A DNA stretch of 64,000 bases, from positions 62,001-126,000 of the forward strand of contig JAZBOY010000092.1 of assembly GCA_036351375.1 (NCBI GenBank). Direction: 5' to 3'. Made by a program: the position numbers and the translations under genes. Below, piece after piece: positions 41,804 through 50,247 of this stretch. The notes beneath the pieces are model-generated. The model had not been told where the DNA came from. It saw nothing but the letters and a program-made list of their open reading frames with translations, and did no database searches. How positions within the stretch are numbered: the stretch's first letter is position 1; each line of letters opens with the position of its first letter. This DNA comes from JANQIO01 sp036351375. Lineage in GTDB: Bacteria; Pseudomonadota; Gammaproteobacteria; Pseudomonadales; Halieaceae.

Positions 41804-43561
41804 ATGGATATCTACACCCTGACCCTTGCCCTGAGCGTGCTGCTGTTTGTCGTGGTCGGCACCTGGTCGGGGCGTGGCATCAGGAACCTGGACGACTATT
41901 ACGTGGCCGGCCGGCGCGCGCCGACCCTGCTGATTGTTGGCAGCCTGGTGGCGAGTGTCTTCAGTACATCGATCTTTCTGGGGGAGGCCGGCTTCACCTA
42001 CGACGGCCAGATGGGGCCCTACCTGCTGTTCCCGGGTATCGCGGTCATCGGCTATATCTATGGCGCCTTGCTGTTCGGCACCTATCTGCGGCGCTCGCGC
42101 GCTCCCACCGTGGCCGACTATTTCGGCCAGCGCTTCGAGGACCGGCGCGTGCAGCAGGTTGCCGGTATCACGATCGTCCTCGGCCTGGGTGGCTATCTGC
42201 TGGTAGTGACCCAGGGCGCTGCCATCCTGCTGTCAGAGCTGATGCCGCTCAGCTACGGCCAGGGCCTGGTGCTGACCTGGCTCGGTTACACACTGTTCAC
42301 CCTTTACGCCGGTTCCCGCGGCGTCATCCTCACCGATACCCTGATGTTCCTGCTGTTCACCGTGGCCACGGTGCTGTTTGTGGTTCATGTGATCGACGGC
42401 TTTGGCGGGCTGCCCACCGCCATTGGTGAGCTGGCCCGGCTGGAGGCGAAACCGGACATCGCCAGCTGGCACGGCACCGTGGGCACCGGCACATACTGGC
42501 CATCACCGCTGGACTATCTGCTGTGGGCGGTGGTGATCGATATGGCCTGGGGCATTGTCTACGCCGTCAGCCCCTGGCAGGCCAGCCGGCACCTGATGGC
42601 GCGGGACGAGCACGTGGTGCTGCGAGCGGCGATCTATGCCTGCTTTGCGGTGATTCTCATGCAGATCCTGATCTATGGCGTTGGCGGTTTTATCAACTTG
42701 GCGAACAGCGAAATCGCGCCATCGGAAACTGTCATTCTCTGGGCCGCCATGAACCTGGTGCCGGAATTCCTGGGAGCCCTGCTGATCGCCGGCATTATGG
42801 CGGCGGCGCTGTCGTCGGCGTCTACCTTCCTGTCGCTGGTGGGGTTTAGCGTGAGCAATGACCTGATGGGACACGGCGCAGAGCGCAGCCTGTCTTTCAC
42901 CCGCTGGGTCATGGCGGCCACCGGCCTGGGTGCACTGGGCCTGAGCTTTATCTTCCCACCCAATGTCTTCTGGCTGATGCTGTTCATTGGCACGGTGTTC
43001 GCGTCCTCCTGGGGCCCGGTAGCACTGATGAGCGTATGGAGTGATCGCATTACCGGCGCGGCTGCGTTCTGGGGCATGGCGGTCGGGTTTCTCGGCAATG
43101 TGGTGCCGGCTACGCTGGAGTATGCGGGCCTGGTGACCTGGCCCTATCTCTTGCAACCGGTGGTGATCGGAGCCGGTCTCAGCATCGCCGTAATCCTGTT
43201 GCTGTCACGCTGGGGCGAGGTGAGTGCAGCGGAGCGCAACTACCGCCGGCGCCTGCACCAGGTACCGGCGGAGGATCGCAATGCGGGCAAGACCCGGCTC
43301 ACGCTACTGGCGCCGTGGTGCCTGATCGCCTATGGCTGCCTGATGCCTGTGTTGGTCATCAAGTTCTACGTGATCCCCTACCAGCGTGCTACAGGACAGC
43401 TGCTGGCAGACGGGTCTCTGGACTGGTCGCGGGGCGAGGTGCTGGTTTCCCTCACCACGCCGGTAATTTACATTGCACTGGGGCTGATCGCAGCGCACCT
43501 GATACGCCGGCGCTACGGGGAATCGCAGCCCGCAATTGTCCAATCGGGGTCGCAAGCATGA
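41804..43561 (+). CDS. Sodium:solute symporter (SSS family)
   Basis: A 585-residue membrane protein with about 13 helices and SSS-family marks: LDDYYVAGRRAPTLLIVGSLVASVFSTSIFLGEAGFTY near the N-terminus, YAGSRGVILTDTLMFLLFT, and a GIMAAALSSASTFLSLVGFSVSNDL sodium-site helix. ATG is chosen 3 bp after a possible TTG. These import organic solutes such as amino acids, proline, choline-like compounds or acetate with Na+. It lies 62 bp after the aldehyde dehydrogenase and overlaps the next flavoprotein gene, so it is probably the uptake system of the pathway. Confidence 0.88.
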   Translation: MDIYTLTLALSVLLFVVVGTWSGRGIRNLDDYYVAGRRAPTLLIVGSLVASVFSTSIFLGEAGFTYDGQMGPYLLFPGIAVIGYIYGALLFGTYLRRSRAPTVADYFGQRFEDRRVQQVAGITIVLGLGGYLLVVTQGAAILLSELMPLSYGQGLVLTWLGYTLFTLYAGSRGVILTDTLMFLLFTVATVLFVVHVIDGFGGLPTAIGELARLEAKPDIASWHGTVGTGTYWPSPLDYLLWAVVIDMAWGIVYAVSPWQASRHLMARDEHVVLRAAIYACFAVILMQILIYGVGGFINLANSEIAPSETVILWAAMNLVPEFLGALLIAGIMAAALSSASTFLSLVGFSVSNDLMGHGAERSLSFTRWVMAATGLGALGLSFIFPPNVFWLMLFIGTVFASSWGPVALMSVWSDRITGAAAFWGMAVGFLGNVVPATLEYAGLVTWPYLLQPVVIGAGLSIAVILLLSRWGEVSAAERNYRRRLHQVPAEDRNAGKTRLTLLAPWCLIAYGCLMPVLVIKFYVIPYQRATGQLLADGSLDWSRGEVLVSLTTPVIYIALGLIAAHLIRRRYGESQPAIVQSGSQA

Positions 43562-45147
43562 GCCAGGGTTTTGATGCCATCATCGTTGGTGGCGGCCACA
43601 ACGGCCTGACGGCGGCCAACTACCTGGCCCTGGGTGGGATGAAAGTGTGCGTGCTGGAGCAGCGCAAGGTAGTGGGCGGCGCCGCGGTGACCGAGGAGTT
43701 CCATCCCGGCTATCGCAATTCGCTGGCTTCCTACGTGGTCAGCCTGCTGCGCCCGGAGGTAGTGCGCGACCTGGAGTTGGTGCGCTACGGCTACGAACCC
43801 ATACTGTTGGGCAACTCCCTGTACCTGGATTCCAGCGGCGATTTCCTGTTGCTGAACGGCGATGAAGCAAACGACCGCGCGCAGTTCGCCAAGTTTTCCG
43901 ACACTGACTATGACGCCTACCTGGCCTTCGACCACAGTATCGAGGTGGTGGGAGAACTGCTCTCCCGGCAGTGGTTGAAGATTCCGCCGAAACTGTCGGG
44001 CGGCGGGCTGGCCGACCTGCTGGCGGCGATGAAGCTGGGGCTGGATGTATATCGGCTGGACGAACATGACCGCTGGCGCCTGATGCAGTTCTTCCTCGGC
44101 GCACCGGATACCATCATCGAGCGCTGGTTCGAGAGCGACAAGGTCAAGGCCATGGTGGCGGCCCACATCCTGCCGGCCAACTACGCTTCCCTGCAGCAGC
44201 CCGGCGCCAGCCTTTCAATGTTGCACCACGCCGTGGGGGAGATCGACGGTCGCAAAGGCGCCTGGGGCATTGTTCGCGGCGGCATGGGTGCGATTACCCA
44301 GGCGATGGCCGCCTCGGCCCGTGACAAGGGCGTGCATATTCGTACCGCCGCCCTGGTCGACAGTATTCTCGTGGAGGGTGGTCGGGTCAGGGGCGTCCGG
44401 CTGGCGGACGGGGAGGAGCTGGCGGCACCCGTGGTGGCCGCCAATACCGACCCGAAGCGCACGTTTCTCAAGCTGGTGGGCGCTCAGCACCTGCCTCCGG
44501 AGTTTGCCCGCGATATCGCTGCCTTCCGCCAGGAGTCTGCATCGCTGCGGATGAACCTCGCACTCAGGGGCTTGCCGGAGTTCGCAGCACTACCCGGTTC
44601 GGACGTCGGCCCCCAGCACTGCGCCAGTATTACCATCATTGAAGACAAGGACCACGTCGAGCGGGCCTATCGTTCTTCCCGCGCTGGTGTGCCTGCAGTG
44701 CCACCCATTATCGAGGCCATCATTCCCAGCGCACTGGACGAAGATCTCACCGATGCGCCGGGTACCCACGTCATGAGCCTGCTCTGCAAGTACATGCCCT
44801 ATGACCTGGCCGCCGGCAAGCACTGGGATGCTGAAAAGGACCGGGTGGTGCACGATATTCTCGAATATGTGGAGCGCTTCATCCCCAACTTGCCGCAGAT
44901 TCTCGAGCATGTGCAGTGCCTGACCCCGCTCGATATCGAGCGCACTTTCGGTATGACCCGCGGCGATATCTGCCACGGCCGGCTGGAACCCGACCAGCTC
45001 TTCAACATGCGGCCCCACCCGCGGGCGGCACAGTACGCCACCCCGGTGCCAGGCTTGTACCTGTGTGGGTCTGGCGCCCACCCCGGGGGCGGCGTCACCG
45101 GCGCGCCAGGGCATAACGCCGCGCAGAAAATTCTCTCCGACAGGTAG
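43558..45147 (+). CDS. CrtI-fold FAD oxidoreductase, type 3 copy A
   Basis: A 529-residue FAD oxidoreductase starting MSQGFDAIIVGGGHNGLTAANYLALGG and ending LYLCGSGAHPGGGVTGAPGHNAAQ. It resembles the protein at 48483-50069 more than the type 1 and 2 enzymes (VVGGAAVTEEFHPGYRNS versus VVGGAAVTEEFHPGFRNS). The ATG overlaps the TGA of the symporter. The frame extends 243 bp further upstream inside the symporter gene, which is rejected as a start because family similarity begins at MSQGFD. The substrate is unknown. Confidence 0.85.
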   Translation: MSQGFDAIIVGGGHNGLTAANYLALGGMKVCVLEQRKVVGGAAVTEEFHPGYRNSLASYVVSLLRPEVVRDLELVRYGYEPILLGNSLYLDSSGDFLLLNGDEANDRAQFAKFSDTDYDAYLAFDHSIEVVGELLSRQWLKIPPKLSGGGLADLLAAMKLGLDVYRLDEHDRWRLMQFFLGAPDTIIERWFESDKVKAMVAAHILPANYASLQQPGASLSMLHHAVGEIDGRKGAWGIVRGGMGAITQAMAASARDKGVHIRTAALVDSILVEGGRVRGVRLADGEELAAPVVAANTDPKRTFLKLVGAQHLPPEFARDIAAFRQESASLRMNLALRGLPEFAALPGSDVGPQHCASITIIEDKDHVERAYRSSRAGVPAVPPIIEAIIPSALDEDLTDAPGTHVMSLLCKYMPYDLAAGKHWDAEKDRVVHDILEYVERFIPNLPQILEHVQCLTPLDIERTFGMTRGDICHGRLEPDQLFNMRPHPRAAQYATPVPGLYLCGSGAHPGGGVTGAPGHNAAQKILSDR

Positions 45148-45153
45148 GTCGCC

Positions 45154-46377
45154 ATGTCTGAAGCCGTCGCTCACGCCTCGCTGGTGCACGAAAAAACCGT
45201 CTTCGACGGCTGGCGTTCGATGGTGATCGCGCTATACATGACCCTGGTCGGTTACGGTGTCCTGGTTGGGATTCCGGTCATCAGCACCGCCTGGGTTACA
45301 CAACTGGGATTCTCCGAGGTACAGGTTGGGCGTGTGGCTGGCGCCGACCTCGGCGGCCTGTCACTGGGTGCTGTGCTTACCGCTCTGGTGATCGGCCGCT
45401 GGAACCGTCGTGGCATCGCGCTGCTGGGGGCGGCACTGGCGATCGCCGCCAATGCCCTGTGCATGGTCGTCGTCGACTATCAGTGGGTGCTGTGGCTGCG
45501 GTTCATCGCCGGTATCGGCAGCGGGTTTTTTACCGCAGTGGCGGTGGCCACCCTGGGCGCCTGTTCCCGGCCGGCAAGAGCCTACAACCTGATGCTGTTC
45601 GCCTTCGCGTTTTCCCAGGCCCTGGAGCTGCACGTACTGCCGCAGCTCAGCATGAACAATATCTACCTGGTATTCATAGCCTGCTACCTGCTCGGCCTGT
45701 GCTTCCTCTCCTGGCTGCCGCCGCGACCACTGGAGCCGGCCCTGGAGATCGAGCTGGACGTCGATGAGGGAAGCGGGGCGCACCACACCGAGCACCGCCA
45801 TGTGCCGCACTGGGTACCCTGGCTGGTACTGGGCGCGATACTCGCCACCTATATCAATATCGGCGCCTACTGGACCTACATCGAACTGGCCAGCCTGGCC
45901 TCGGAGGCCACGCCGGAATGGATCAGCCAGGTACTGGTGTGGACGTCTTTCTGCTCGATCATTGGCTGCCTGGTCGCCACACTGATCAGTAATCGCTGGG
46001 GGCTGGCGCGCCCGCTGCTGGTCACCTTGCTGGCGCAGGCCATCATTGTGGGCATGCTGTTTAACGGTATCGATGACACGAAGCTGGTCATCAGCCTGTT
46101 CAGCTTCAATTTCCTGTGGATTTTCGTCGACGTCTACCAGATGGCAACAGTCGCCAATGTCGACCACTCGGGTCGCTTCGCGGCCCTGATGCCCGGGGCC
46201 CAGGGGCTTGGCCAGATTATCGGGCCGAATATTGCCGCCTCCATACTTGCGCTTGGCTTCGGCTATGCCGGCGTCTTTATCATGTGTGCGACGGCGTCAC
46301 TGGTGGGCATGGCCATCTACGGCTTCATGTACCTGCGCTTGCGCAGGGAGATTCCGGCCTTGGCCGATGCATCCTGA
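45154..46377 (+). CDS. MFS transporter
   Basis: A 407-residue major facilitator superfamily protein with about 12 hydrophobic helices and a central charged loop that includes a His-rich stretch (HHTEHRHVPHW). An AGGTAGG ribosome-binding site precedes the ATG, which is 6 bp after the previous stop. It is probably a substrate or product transporter of the amine cluster. MFS subfamily and direction cannot be read from sequence. Followed by the DUF6614-like gene. Confidence 0.8.
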   Translation: MSEAVAHASLVHEKTVFDGWRSMVIALYMTLVGYGVLVGIPVISTAWVTQLGFSEVQVGRVAGADLGGLSLGAVLTALVIGRWNRRGIALLGAALAIAANALCMVVVDYQWVLWLRFIAGIGSGFFTAVAVATLGACSRPARAYNLMLFAFAFSQALELHVLPQLSMNNIYLVFIACYLLGLCFLSWLPPRPLEPALEIELDVDEGSGAHHTEHRHVPHWVPWLVLGAILATYINIGAYWTYIELASLASEATPEWISQVLVWTSFCSIIGCLVATLISNRWGLARPLLVTLLAQAIIVGMLFNGIDDTKLVISLFSFNFLWIFVDVYQMATVANVDHSGRFAALMPGAQGLGQIIGPNIAASILALGFGYAGVFIMCATASLVGMAIYGFMYLRLRREIPALADAS

Positions 46378-46415
46378 ACGTCAGGCAAACCGGAGACAAT
46401 GAGAGGGCGCATAAC

Positions 46416-46754
46416 TTGTTCCATATGCTTACCTGCTTTGATTTGAAACCCGGCATGCAGCTTGCCGCCTTCGAGAACGCGCTACGGGCCTATATCGAGC
46501 ACATGCAAGAGCAGAACCTGGTGCTGGAGGCAGACCCGGTAGGCCTTCGCCAGCGCGACACCATTCTCGACACTGACGAACTGCACAGTCAGGCCTACTT
46601 CTTTGTCACGCGCTTCAACGACAGGGCCCAGTCGGATGCAGCGGTTCGTCATATCGAGAGCGGCGAGCGCCGCGCTGTGCGCCTGCATGGCGCCATGTAC
46701 GCCCAGGCAGACAATATGGTGTTTCTGTGCTGGGATGACAGCACTTCGCCCTGA
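46416..46754 (+). CDS. DUF6614-like small protein
   Basis: A 112-residue cytoplasmic protein of ferredoxin-like alpha/beta type. It has an N-terminal FHMLTCFDLKPGMQLAAF, the central AYFFVTRFNDRAQSDAAVRHI and a C-terminal RLHGAMYAQADNMVFLCW, resembling DUF6614 proteins. TTG is chosen as start because family members open with a similar histidine-containing segment and GAGAGG stands 8-9 bases upstream; an internal ATG at 46425 is the alternative. Last gene of the long plus-strand operon. Role unknown. Confidence 0.6.
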   Translation: MFHMLTCFDLKPGMQLAAFENALRAYIEHMQEQNLVLEADPVGLRQRDTILDTDELHSQAYFFVTRFNDRAQSDAAVRHIESGERRAVRLHGAMYAQADNMVFLCWDDSTSP

Positions 46755-46757
46755 AGC

Positions 46758-47603
46758 CTAGCAACTCCTGGGCGGAGCAAAGCCCATACCGCCGGCTGCC
46801 ACGGTTGAGCGGCGAATATCTGATACGCCGGCGGAAGCGATATCAATTTCAAACAGTACCTTGCCGCCGGTGGTGTTGACCCCGGTCCCCAGCAATTTGC
46901 CCGAGGGTTTGAAGGCGATAGAAGTAATGGCTCCGACACCGGGACTCACTTCGCCAACAATGCTCGGCGCGCCGGTACTGGTGTCGATGACGATGAGTAG
47001 CTGTAGGCCTTCTGCCTGGATGGTGCCGATGGCATACAGGTCACCGTCAGGGTGATAATCTGCTGCTGCCACGCTGTAGCGGGCGTTGTTTGCCACCTCG
47101 CCAATTGGCATGAAGTCGCCGCTCTCGGCAGTGAGTCTATACAGGGAGTGGAAGCCGGCATCGTCTGTCTGCGACTGTCCGAAGGCATAAAGATCACCGT
47201 CCGGGGAAAATGCCATGGCGCCCATCGCCGTTCGCGGCAGCGACACCGGGCCCAGACGCCTGGCGAAACCGGTACAACGGTCGATGCGCACAAGGCCCCA
47301 CTGCCGTCGCAGGCCCACACTATCACCGTTGTTATAGACAAAGACTTCACCATCAGCAGGTCGAATGGCCATGGCGTCGGGTGAATCCAGGCGACCCGTT
47401 GCAGGTGGCCCTACAACACTGTGCACGCCCAGTCGACTGTCGAGGGTGTAGAGGGACTTGTAGTGGGCGTCCACCCCATATAGCACGGTGAGTTGTGGCG
47501 GCGGCTGAGGTGGCGGCGCCCTGTAGCTATTGCCGCAGGCAGCCAGCAACAGGGAGCAGGCGATCAACAGCAGCGGGTGAATAGTCAGGTAACAACGGCG
47601 CAT
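46758..47603 (-). CDS. Lipoprotein with beta-propeller-like repeats
   Basis: A 281-residue protein with a lipoprotein signal (LLIACSLLLAACGNSYR, lipobox LAAC). The mature part has repeated units of the SPDGDLYAFG, HPDGDLYAIG, KPSGKLLGTG kind, a propeller-like fold as in YncE-type or DUF4394 proteins. Probably periplasmic or outer-membrane anchored. The gene faces the end of the amine operon and is divergent from the AraC-type gene. No catalytic motif visible; function unknown. Confidence 0.65.
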   Translation of the reverse strand: MRRCYLTIHPLLLIACSLLLAACGNSYRAPPPQPPPQLTVLYGVDAHYKSLYTLDSRLGVHSVVGPPATGRLDSPDAMAIRPADGEVFVYNNGDSVGLRRQWGLVRIDRCTGFARRLGPVSLPRTAMGAMAFSPDGDLYAFGQSQTDDAGFHSLYRLTAESGDFMPIGEVANNARYSVAAADYHPDGDLYAIGTIQAEGLQLLIVIDTSTGAPSIVGEVSPGVGAITSIAFKPSGKLLGTGVNTTGGKVLFEIDIASAGVSDIRRSTVAAGGMGFAPPRSC

Positions 47604-47660
47604 CCGGAGGAGTCTACCAAATGCTGGCGCCGGGTCTTGCAGCTTGAGTTGCCACTGGCC

Positions 47661-47698
47661 TTGGGTCAGACTCGGAAATTCAAGTTTGTGCCGGACCC
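47661..47698. repeat. Possible decayed relative of the 26.9-kb inverted repeat
   Basis: The stretch begins TTGGGTCAGACTCGGAAATT and ends GCCGGACCCC, so only the outer GGGTC/GACCC arms remain paired. It shares GGGTCAGA and a GGAAATT core with the perfect repeat at 26931-26973. It ends 5 bp before the AraC-type start. Relation is by eye and uncertain. Confidence 0.35.
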
Positions 47699-47702
47699 CT
47701 CA

Positions 47703-48479
47703 ATGGATGCCTCCGAGTTTGTAGCCCGCTACATTGACGCCTGGAACCAGCGCGACGCCAGGGCCATTGCGGAGCATTTTTCAGACACCGGCGTCTACCA
47801 GGACCTGACCTTGGGGCAGCAGCTGAACCGCGATGAGTTACTTGCCCATCTCGATGACCTGTTCAAGCTGGAGAACTTCCGCTATGAACTGGTCGGAGAG
47901 GTCTGTGCGGGCCCGCGGACCATCGCCTTCCAGTACCGAGCGCTGCCGCTGAGCGACGCCGACAATGCAGGCAGCTGGCACGGCGCGGAGTTCATTACCC
48001 TCAGCGCCAACACCGTCAGCGAGATATCAGACTACTACGAGCAGCGCGGTGCGGCCGCGCCGCAGAGCCCTGTGGCCGATGCAGCCGGCCCGACCCAGGT
48101 GCAGCGCTACGCCAAGTCGGGGCTGGGAACCCAGCAGCTCGAGGCGCTGAAGCAACAGCTGGATAACCTGATGCGGGAGCAACGAGCCTACCTGCGACCG
48201 GACCTGACCCTGCCGGAGCTCGCTGATGCCATGGACTGTTCGGTGAACCACCTGTCGCAGGTGATCAATGCCGGCTTTGGCATGAGCTTTTTTGACTACC
48301 TGAACCGCGCGCGGGTCAATGATGCAATGCAGCTGTTGGGCGATTCCGGGGGCGATGCGCCTACGGTACTGGATGTGGCGCTGCAGGTGGGCTTCAACAG
48401 CACCTCGACTTTCTACGTGGCGTTCAAGAAAGTCACCGGCCAAACGCCCGCGCAGTATCGCCGTAGCCTCGAGGTGTGA
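47703..48479 (+). CDS. SnoaL-AraC fusion transcriptional regulator
   Basis: A 258-residue protein joining an N-terminal SnoaL/NTF2-like domain (residues 1-115; DASEFVARYIDAWNQRDARAIAEHFSD, WHGAEFITLSANTVSEISDYYE) to a C-terminal AraC-type double helix-turn-helix (about 160-258; LTLPELADAMDCSVNHLSQVINAGFGMSFFDYLNRARV, VALQVGFNSTSTFYVAFKKVTGQTPAQYRR). The NTF2 pocket probably binds a small effector in place of the usual cupin. It is convergent with a CrtI-type gene and adjacent to the amine operon, and is probably one of its regulators. Start at MDASEF; the frame is open upstream through a repeat-like region. Confidence 0.78.
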   Translation: MDASEFVARYIDAWNQRDARAIAEHFSDTGVYQDLTLGQQLNRDELLAHLDDLFKLENFRYELVGEVCAGPRTIAFQYRALPLSDADNAGSWHGAEFITLSANTVSEISDYYEQRGAAAPQSPVADAAGPTQVQRYAKSGLGTQQLEALKQQLDNLMREQRAYLRPDLTLPELADAMDCSVNHLSQVINAGFGMSFFDYLNRARVNDAMQLLGDSGGDAPTVLDVALQVGFNSTSTFYVAFKKVTGQTPAQYRRSLEV

Positions 48480-48482
48480 CGC

Positions 48483-50069
48483 TCAGGGGCGGTGCCGGTG
48501 CAGTATTTCCCGGGCCGCATTGTGGCCGGGCAGGCCGCTGACACCGCCGCCGGGGTGCGCCCCCGAACCACACAGGTAGACACCCTCCACCGGCATCTTG
48601 TATGCGGCATGTCCCGGCAAGGGGCGCATGGAATAAAACTGGTCAAGGTGCAGCGCGCCATGGAAAATGTCGCCGCCGATCATGCCCAGGTCGCGCTCAA
48701 TATCCAGCGGCGTCTTGATTTGCCGGCCCACCACCGAGGCTTTGAAGTTCGGGGCATACTGATCGATGGTATCAATCACCTGGTCAGCCACAGTCTCCCG
48801 CACGCTATCCCAGTCCTGGCCATCAGGCAGGTGGCGCTGGAAGTGCTGGCAGAACAGGCTGGCCACGTGGCAGCCCTCTGGGGCCAGGCTGCCGTCCTGG
48901 GTGCTGGGCACCTGCATCGAGATCACCGGCTTGCGCGACCAGCCGTGCCGGCGGGCGTCCATGTAGGCATCTTCGATGTACTGCAATGATGGGCATACCT
49001 CTATGGCGCCCATGAAGTGATCATCGCCGCGCCCATTCATGCTGGTGAACTGAGGCAGTTCTGACAGCGCCACGTTCATTCGAAAGGTGGCCGAATGGCT
49101 ACGGTAGGCCTCGATGCGACGGCGGTCGCCGTCCTCCAGCAGGCCCGGATCCAGCAAACGGGTCAGCAGTGTCTGGGGGTGAACGTTCGCTGCCACACAG
49201 CGAGCAGTGATGGTGCGTCCATCTGCCGTGGTGACGCCCACCGCGCGTTCGTTCTCGGTAATGATGTTCTGCACCGGCGCGCCGGTTTCGATGGTGGCGC
49301 CTCGGCTGCGGGCAAAGGAAGCCATTGCTTCGCTGATTGCGCCCATGCCGCCGCGGGCGATTCCCCAGGCGCCGGTGCGCCCGTTTACCTCGCCAAAGGC
49401 ATGGTGTAGCAGCACATAGGCCGTACCCGCCTGGTAGGGTTCTGCGAAGTTGCCAATCACGCCTTCCAGTCCCAGCACGCCTTTCAGGGCTTCGCCTTCA
49501 AACCACATGTCCAGGTAGTCGCCCAGGGAGCGCGTCATGAGTTCCACCAGGATGCCCTGGTGCCGTGGGCTCAGCTTGCGCAATCGATTGCCACTTCTCA
49601 CCAGGCCAAGAAAGTCACGCAATCCGCCGCCAATGTTTGGCGGCGCCTCGGTGGCCATGGCACGCAGGGCCAGGGCGACTTCCGAGATCTCGCTCTCGAA
49701 CTGTTCAATCCTCTCTGCATCACTCCTGCAAAAGCGGGCGATCTCGGCGTGGGCCTGCGTCTCGTCTCTGGTGAGTAGCAGGTGGTCATTGTCGAGCAGG
49801 CTCAGGGTGCCGGCGGGGCGCTCCATGATGTCCAGGCCATGCCGGTTTAGCTCCAGCTCTCGTATCACCTTCGGGTGTAGCAGGCTGACGGAATAGGAGT
49901 ACACCGAATTGCGAAAGCCCGGGTGGAACTCTTCAGTCACCGCGGCACCGCCCACCACGTCGCGAGCCTCCAGCACGGTCACTCGCAAGCCCGCCCGGGC
50001 CAGATAGCCGGCACAGGTCAGACCATTGTGGCCGGCGCCGATCACGATCACGTCGGTGTCAGTCTTCAT
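48483..50069 (-). CDS. CrtI-fold FAD oxidoreductase, type 3 copy B
   Basis: A 528-residue FAD oxidoreductase, opening MKTDTDVIVIGAGHNGLTCAGYLARAG and ending VYLCGSGAHPGGGVSGLPGHNAARE. Its closest relative in the window is the type 3 protein at 43558-45147. A GRTGAWGIARGGMGAISEAMA block and the LDIERDLGMIGGDIFHG segment are shared by the group. It is a single minus-strand gene between the AraC-type gene (convergent) and a membrane protein (divergent). Substrate unknown. Confidence 0.85.
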   Translation of the reverse strand: MKTDTDVIVIGAGHNGLTCAGYLARAGLRVTVLEARDVVGGAAVTEEFHPGFRNSVYSYSVSLLHPKVIRELELNRHGLDIMERPAGTLSLLDNDHLLLTRDETQAHAEIARFCRSDAERIEQFESEISEVALALRAMATEAPPNIGGGLRDFLGLVRSGNRLRKLSPRHQGILVELMTRSLGDYLDMWFEGEALKGVLGLEGVIGNFAEPYQAGTAYVLLHHAFGEVNGRTGAWGIARGGMGAISEAMASFARSRGATIETGAPVQNIITENERAVGVTTADGRTITARCVAANVHPQTLLTRLLDPGLLEDGDRRRIEAYRSHSATFRMNVALSELPQFTSMNGRGDDHFMGAIEVCPSLQYIEDAYMDARRHGWSRKPVISMQVPSTQDGSLAPEGCHVASLFCQHFQRHLPDGQDWDSVRETVADQVIDTIDQYAPNFKASVVGRQIKTPLDIERDLGMIGGDIFHGALHLDQFYSMRPLPGHAAYKMPVEGVYLCGSGAHPGGGVSGLPGHNAAREILHRHRP

Positions 50070-50083
50070 GCGAACTCCTGATT

Positions 50084-50157
50084 ACAGCATGCCTCTGGCC
50101 GCCACTCGTCGCGATTGAATGTAGGGTTCGAGTATACCCACGGTGTTGGCATGCTGT
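50084..50157. promoter_or_regulatory. Widely spaced inverted repeat in a divergent promoter
   Basis: Perfect 10-bp arms ACAGCATGCC (50084-50093) and GGCATGCTGT (50148-50157) are 54 bp apart, each with a GCATGC core. They lie between the starts of the minus-strand type 3 flavoprotein (50069) and the plus-strand membrane protein (50248). Two half-operators for one regulator, perhaps the AraC-type protein, is the simplest reading. Confidence 0.35.
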
Positions 50158-50247
50158 TCTCCGAACCTTCACGCGCGGAAGAACTCAACCGGTGAACCCG
50201 GTGTAATCGGTCACTCGGGATTAGGTACGGCAGCTTCGAGGCGCGCT

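Noticed and set aside
43315..43557. Longer N-terminus for the type 3 flavoprotein
   Set aside because: The extension lies inside the symporter gene and has no similarity to the family; the overlapping ATG at 43558 gives the proper FAD-motif start.
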